From assembly GCF_000013625.1 (NCBI RefSeq), contig NC_009659.1, positions 3,720,001-3,784,000 on the forward strand: a stretch of 64,000 nucleotides of DNA, written 5' to 3'. A model generated the notes under the pieces. It had not been told where the DNA came from. It worked only from the letters and a program-made list of their open reading frames with translations, and searched no databases. Of the stretch, positions 60,597 to 64,000 are shown piece after piece. Source of the stretch: Janthinobacterium sp. Marseille. Lineage in GTDB: Bacteria > Pseudomonadota > Gammaproteobacteria > Burkholderiales > Burkholderiaceae_D. Position 1 is the stretch's first letter. Each line of letters starts with the position of its first letter. Position numbers and translations under genes: made by a program.

Positions 60597-60929
60597 TTAT
60601 TGCAACTTGATTTCTACATCAACGCCAGCTGGCAAATCCAGTTTCATCAATGCATCAACCGTTTTGTCGGTTGGGTCAACGATGTCCATCAGACGAACGT
60701 GCGTACGAATTTCGAATTGGTCGCGCGAAGTCTTGTTGACGTGCGGCGAACGCAGAACGTCAAAACGCTGGATGCGGGTTGGCAGTGGCACTGGGCCCTT
60801 GACAACTGCGCCGGTACGTTTCGCTGTATCAACGATTTCGAGTGCCGATTGGTCGATCAGACGGTAGTCGAATGCTTTCAGGCGAATACGGATCTTTTGA
60901 TTTGGAGCTGATTTCGGTGCTGTTGACAT
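60597..60929 (-). CDS. rpsJ: 30S ribosomal protein S10
   Basis: A 110-residue S10, [20 protein letters not shown], with the tRNA-side loop [20 protein letters not shown]. It has about seven extra residues at the start ([11 protein letters not shown]) compared with the 103-residue E. coli protein; the ATG at 60929 is the only sensible start. S10 also serves as NusE in transcription antitermination. It lies 89 bp after tuf, with two hairpins in between. Confidence 0.98.
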   Translation of the reverse strand: MSTAPKSAPNQKIRIRLKAFDYRLIDQSALEIVDTAKRTGAVVKGPVPLPTRIQRFDVLRSPHVNKTSRDQFEIRTHVRLMDIVDPTDKTVDALMKLDLPAGVDVEIKLQ

Positions 60930-60950
60930 TTTGATTCCTTAAAAGAGCGA

Positions 60951-60976
60951 GCCGCGAGCGGGTTAGCACTCGCGGC
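60951..60976 (-). promoter_or_regulatory. Hairpin before rpsJ
   Basis: GCCGCGAG and CTCGCGGC make a perfect 8-bp GC-rich stem with a 10-base loop in the tuf-rpsJ gap. On the minus strand TCGCTCTTTT follows, so it is weakly terminator-like. Confidence 0.55.
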
Positions 60977-60987
60977 GATATTTAAAC

Positions 60988-61003
60988 GGCAGGGTTGCCT
61001 GCC
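60988..61003 (-). promoter_or_regulatory. Hairpin directly after tuf
   Basis: GGCAGG and CCTGCC form a 6-bp stem with a four-base loop, 15 bp after the tuf stop. It is the first of two hairpins in the tuf-rpsJ gap. Confidence 0.5.
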
Positions 61004-61018
61004 ATTTAATCGGGTTTA

Positions 61019-62209
61019 TTACTCAATAATTTTAGCTACAACACCAGCGCCGACGGTACGGCCGCCTTCGCGGATCGCGAAACGCAGACCTTCTTCCATC
61101 GCGATCGGGTTGATCAACATCACTGTGATCGACACGTTATCGCCTGGCATCACCATTTCTTTGTCTTTCGGCAACTCGATCGAACCAGTCACGTCCGTTG
61201 TACGGAAGTAGAACTGTGGACGGTAGTTGTTGAAGAATGGTGTATGACGACCGCCTTCATCTTTCGACAGAACGTAGATTTCGCCTGTGAAGTGTTTGTG
61301 TGGCTTGATCGAACCTGGTTTTGCCAGAACTTGACCACGTTCCACGTCTTCACGCTTGGTACCGCGCAGCAATACACCAACGTTGTCACCAGCTTGACCT
61401 TGATCCAGCAATTTGCGGAACATTTCAACACCGGTACAGGTGGTTTTTTGGGTATCACGGATACCAACGATTTCGATCTCTTCGCCGACTTTGATGATGC
61501 CGCGTTCGATACGACCGGTAACAACTGTACCGCGACCCGAGATCGAGAACACGTCTTCTACTGGCAACAGGAAGGCGCCGTCAACTGCGCGTTCTGGTGT
61601 TGGGATGTAGGTGTCGAGTGCGTTAGCCAGGGCCAGGATTGCTTGTTCGCCCAATGGACCGGTGTCGCCTTCCAGCGCCAATTTTGCCGAACCTTTAACG
61701 ATAGGCAAGTCGTCGCCTGGGAATTCGTATTTCGAAAGCAGCTCACGCACTTCCATTTCAACCAGTTCCAGCAGTTCTGCATCATCAACCATGTCCGCTT
61801 TGTTCAGGAACACGATGATGTATGGAACACCAACTTGACGCGACAACAGGATGTGTTCGCGGGTTTGTGGCATTGGGCCGTCTGCTGCGGAGCAAACCAG
61901 GATCGCGCCGTCCATCTGCGCAGCACCGGTGATCATGTTTTTAACGTAATCGGCGTGGCCTGGGCAGTCAACGTGAGCGTAGTGACGGCTTTCGGTTTCG
62001 TATTCAACGTGCGAGGTGTTGATCGTGATACCGCGTGCTTTTTCTTCTGGCGCGTTATCGATTTGATCGTAGCCTTTTGCTTCGCCGCCGAATTTCTTCG
62101 ACAGAACAGTCGCGATCGCAGCTGTCAGTGTGGTTTTACCATGATCGACGTGACCAATTGTGCCCACATTCACGTGCGGCTTAGTCCGTTCGAATTTACC
62201 TTTTGCCAT
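61019..62209 (-). CDS. tuf: Elongation factor Tu
   Basis: A 396-residue EF-Tu: [20 protein letters not shown], the P-loop GHVDHGKTT at 19-27, [12 protein letters not shown] (G3) and [10 protein letters not shown] (G4), then domains II and III ending [15 protein letters not shown]. It delivers aminoacyl-tRNA to the ribosome. It lies between fusA and rpsJ. Betaproteobacteria usually have a second tuf near rpoBC, which is outside this window. Confidence 0.99.
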   Translation of the reverse strand: MAKGKFERTKPHVNVGTIGHVDHGKTTLTAAIATVLSKKFGGEAKGYDQIDNAPEEKARGITINTSHVEYETESRHYAHVDCPGHADYVKNMITGAAQMDGAILVCSAADGPMPQTREHILLSRQVGVPYIIVFLNKADMVDDAELLELVEMEVRELLSKYEFPGDDLPIVKGSAKLALEGDTGPLGEQAILALANALDTYIPTPERAVDGAFLLPVEDVFSISGRGTVVTGRIERGIIKVGEEIEIVGIRDTQKTTCTGVEMFRKLLDQGQAGDNVGVLLRGTKREDVERGQVLAKPGSIKPHKHFTGEIYVLSKDEGGRHTPFFNNYRPQFYFRTTDVTGSIELPKDKEMVMPGDNVSITVMLINPIAMEEGLRFAIREGGRTVGAGVVAKIIE

Positions 62210-62248
62210 TTTATTCTTCCTTCAAAAAGAACGATTTATTTACATTAG

Positions 62249-62268
62249 GATGTCCGTCATCGGACATC
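62249..62268 (-). promoter_or_regulatory. Hairpin in the fusA-tuf gap, near tuf
   Basis: GATGTCCG and CGGACATC form a perfect 8-bp stem with a four-base loop, 39 bp before the tuf start. It may be a leader structure for tuf or an RNA processing site. Confidence 0.5.
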
Positions 62269-62287
62269 GTTTAATTGATTTACTGCA

Positions 62288-62323
62288 GATCGGGGAGCCG
62301 TGCACACGCCCAACTCCCCGATC
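62288..62323 (-). promoter_or_regulatory. Hairpin in the fusA-tuf gap, near fusA
   Basis: GATCGGGGAG and CTCCCCGATC form a perfect 10-bp stem with a 16-base loop, 14 bp after the fusA stop. No T tract follows on the minus strand. Confidence 0.55.
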
Positions 62324-62337
62324 TTTAACGCTTGCTA

Positions 62338-64000
62338 TTACTTAGGCGCCTTCGATGTGACGATTGCATCGATCACGTTCTTAGGTGCTTCAGAGTAGTG
62401 CTTGAATTCCATCGAGTAGGTTGCGCGACCTTGTGTTGCGGAACGCAACGATGTCGAGTAACCAAACATTTCGGACAAAGGCACTTCAGCTTTAATGATC
62501 TTGCCGCCGCCGCCCGCGATTTCATCCATACCTTGAACCATGCCGCGACGTGAGGACAGATCGCCCATCACGGTACCAGCGTAGTCTTCAGGTGTTTCAA
62601 CTTCCACAGCCATCATAGGCTCAAGGATAACCGGGCTTGCTTTACGGCAGCCGTCCTTGAATGCCATCGATGCTGCCATACGGAACGCGTTTTCATTCGA
62701 ATCGACGTCATGGTACGAACCGAAGAACAGGGTGACTTTAACGTCAACCACTGGGTAGCCCGCGAGGACGCCCGAGGTCAATGTTTCGCGCACACCTTTT
62801 TCAACTGCAGGGATGTATTCGCGAGGAACGGTACCGCCTTTGATTGCGTCGATGAATTCGAAGCCCTTACCTGGTTCTTGCGGTTCGATTTTCAGAACCA
62901 CGTGACCGTACTGACCACGACCCCCGGATTGCTTAACGAATTTACCTTCGATTTCTTCGCAAACTTTACGGATGGTTTCACGGTATGCAACCTGTGGCTT
63001 ACCAACAGTCGCTTCCACGCCGAATTCGCGCTTCATACGATCAACGATAATATCCAGATGCAACTCGCCCATACCGGCGATGATGGTTTGACCGGATTCT
63101 TCATCGGTACGCACGCGGAACGATGGATCTTCAGCAGCCAGACGATTCAAGGCCAGACCCATTTTTTCCTGGTCAGCTTTGGTTTTTGGCTCAACAGCTT
63201 GCGAAATAACCGGCTCAGGGAAAATCATGCGTTCCAGAACAACAATCGCTTTGTCGTCGCACAGGGTGTCACCTGTCGTTGTATCTTTCAAACCAACGAT
63301 CGCAGCGATGTCGCCTGCCAGCATTTCCTTGATTTCTTCGCGTTGGTTCGCGTGCATCTGAACGATACGGCCGATACGTTCTTTCTTCTCTTTAACAGAG
63401 TTGAAAACGGTATCGCCCGAGTTCAAAGTACCCGAGTAGCAACGGATGAAGCACAATTGACCAACAAACGGATCGGTTGCGATTTTGAATGCCAGCGCCG
63501 AAAATTTTTCGGTGTCTTCTGCTTTACGCACAACTGGTTCGTCATCTTCGTTCAGGCCTGGCACCGGTGGAATATCCACTGGCGATGGCAAGTACTCAAC
63601 AACGCCGTCCAACATAGCTTGTACGCCTTTGTTTTTAAAGGCGGTACCGCACATCATTGGCACAATTTCGCTGGCGATGGTACGTTGACGAATCGCAGCC
63701 TTGATATCAGCTTCTGACAAGTCGCCTTCTTCCAGGTACTTGTTCATCAGTTCTTCTGATGCTTCAGCGGCGGCTTCAACCATGTTTTCACGCCATTTTT
63801 TCGCGTCAGCCAACAGATGCTCTGGGATATCGCCGTATTCGAATTTCATACCTTGCGAAGCGTCGTCCCAGATGATCGCTTTCATCTTGACCAGATCGAT
63901 TACGCCTTCGAACGAATCTTCAGCACCGATAGGCACTTGCATAGGCACAGGGTTAGCTTTCAAACGCGCACGCATTTGATCGTAAACTTTGAAGAAGTTA
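62338..64000 (-). CDS. fusA: Elongation factor G, C-terminal part (cut by window edge)
   Basis: About 553 codons of EF-G; the start and the GTP-binding N-terminus lie beyond the window. The visible part begins in the G domain ([20 protein letters not shown]) and runs through domains II to V. Cues are [20 protein letters not shown] (domain II), [20 protein letters not shown] (domain III), [20 protein letters not shown] (domain IV) and [16 protein letters not shown] (domain V). EF-G moves tRNAs and mRNA after peptide transfer. It ends [18 protein letters not shown] ([20 protein letters not shown]), the usual C-terminus. It precedes tuf by 128 bp. Confidence 0.98.
   Translation of the reverse strand, partial: NFFKVYDQMRARLKANPVPMQVPIGAEDSFEGVIDLVKMKAIIWDDASQGMKFEYGDIPEHLLADAKKWRENMVEAAAEASEELMNKYLEEGDLSEADIKAAIRQRTIASEIVPMMCGTAFKNKGVQAMLDGVVEYLPSPVDIPPVPGLNEDDEPVVRKAEDTEKFSALAFKIATDPFVGQLCFIRCYSGTLNSGDTVFNSVKEKKERIGRIVQMHANQREEIKEMLAGDIAAIVGLKDTTTGDTLCDDKAIVVLERMIFPEPVISQAVEPKTKADQEKMGLALNRLAAEDPSFRVRTDEESGQTIIAGMGELHLDIIVDRMKREFGVEATVGKPQVAYRETIRKVCEEIEGKFVKQSGGRGQYGHVVLKIEPQEPGKGFEFIDAIKGGTVPREYIPAVEKGVRETLTSGVLAGYPVVDVKVTLFFGSYHDVDSNENAFRMAASMAFKDGCRKASPVILEPMMAVEVETPEDYAGTVMGDLSSRRGMVQGMDEIAGGGGKIIKAEVPLSEMFGYSTSLRSATQGRATYSMEFKHYSEAPKNVIDAIVTSKAPK

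Noticed and set aside
61244..62248. A 334-codon open frame on the plus strand, antisense to tuf
   Set aside because: It is a mirror of the strongly biased tuf codons. The peptide is rich in Phe, Cys and Gln, has no family signature, and lies opposite a near-invariant gene.
62710..63717. A 335-codon open frame antisense to fusA
   Set aside because: Same reason as for tuf: low-complexity composition, no motif, and the opposite strand encodes EF-G without doubt.

Overview
The window looks like a betaproteobacterial chromosome, most likely Burkholderiales, family Oxalobacteraceae (Herminiimonas/Janthinobacterium-like). The evidence is the kdsD-kdsC-lptC-lptA-lptB-rpoN-hpf order, pilMNOPQ followed by aroK/aroB and dgt, cyaY/lptM/lysA, System II cytochrome c biogenesis next to a cytochrome c4, and the betaproteobacterial layout of the str-S10-spc-alpha ribosomal block. 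This is inference from protein features and gene order; no database search was possible. All genes look like core chromosome. I see no insertion sequence, prophage, CRISPR array, tRNA or rRNA.

Layout. 1-6000 (minus): the start of an AEC permease, then a compact membrane-glycan module (HAD-UbiA fusion, small EamA-type flippase, GT39 glycosyltransferase), then a CPA2 cation/proton antiporter. 6086-11533 (plus): Kdo and LPS-transport genes kdsD, kdsC, lptC, lptA, lptB, then rpoN and hpf. 11628-19406 (minus): a minor-pilin operon pilE-fimT-pilV-pilW-pilX-pilY1 ending in a TonB-like gene. 19572-23603: a 3-hydroxyisobutyryl-CoA hydrolase-type gene (plus), then dgt and a fused aroKB that form the tail of the pilMNOPQ operon (minus, to 28602). 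28969-33280: divergent ponA, cyaY, lptM, lysA. 33320-39343 (minus): msrQ-msrP, ccsB-resB and cytochrome c4. 39503-41445 (plus): engB and hemB. 41512-46144 (minus): 1-Cys peroxiredoxin, dsbD, cutA and a NodIJ-like ABC exporter. 46261-64000 (minus): 31 translation genes plus secY and rpoA, running from fusA (cut by the window edge) to rplQ.

How the genes work together. Several blocks build the cell envelope: Kdo and LPS export, the type IV pilus alignment complex and secretin, the pilus tip adhesin and priming minor pilins, peptidoglycan synthesis, periplasmic thiol and methionine repair, and cytochrome c maturation. The module at 357-3701 is the least familiar part. It has the parts expected for making a polyprenyl-phosphate pentose, flipping it and transferring it.

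Most notable observations: (1) the HAD-UbiA/EamA/GT39 module; (2) an aroK-aroB gene fusion; (3) a PilY1 with an extra domain of about 110 residues and a lysine where the calcium loop normally ends in aspartate; (4) in the ribosomal block, every intergenic gap longer than about 80 bp carries a GC-rich hairpin, several followed by a short T tract, plus a good internal promoter in front of rplC.
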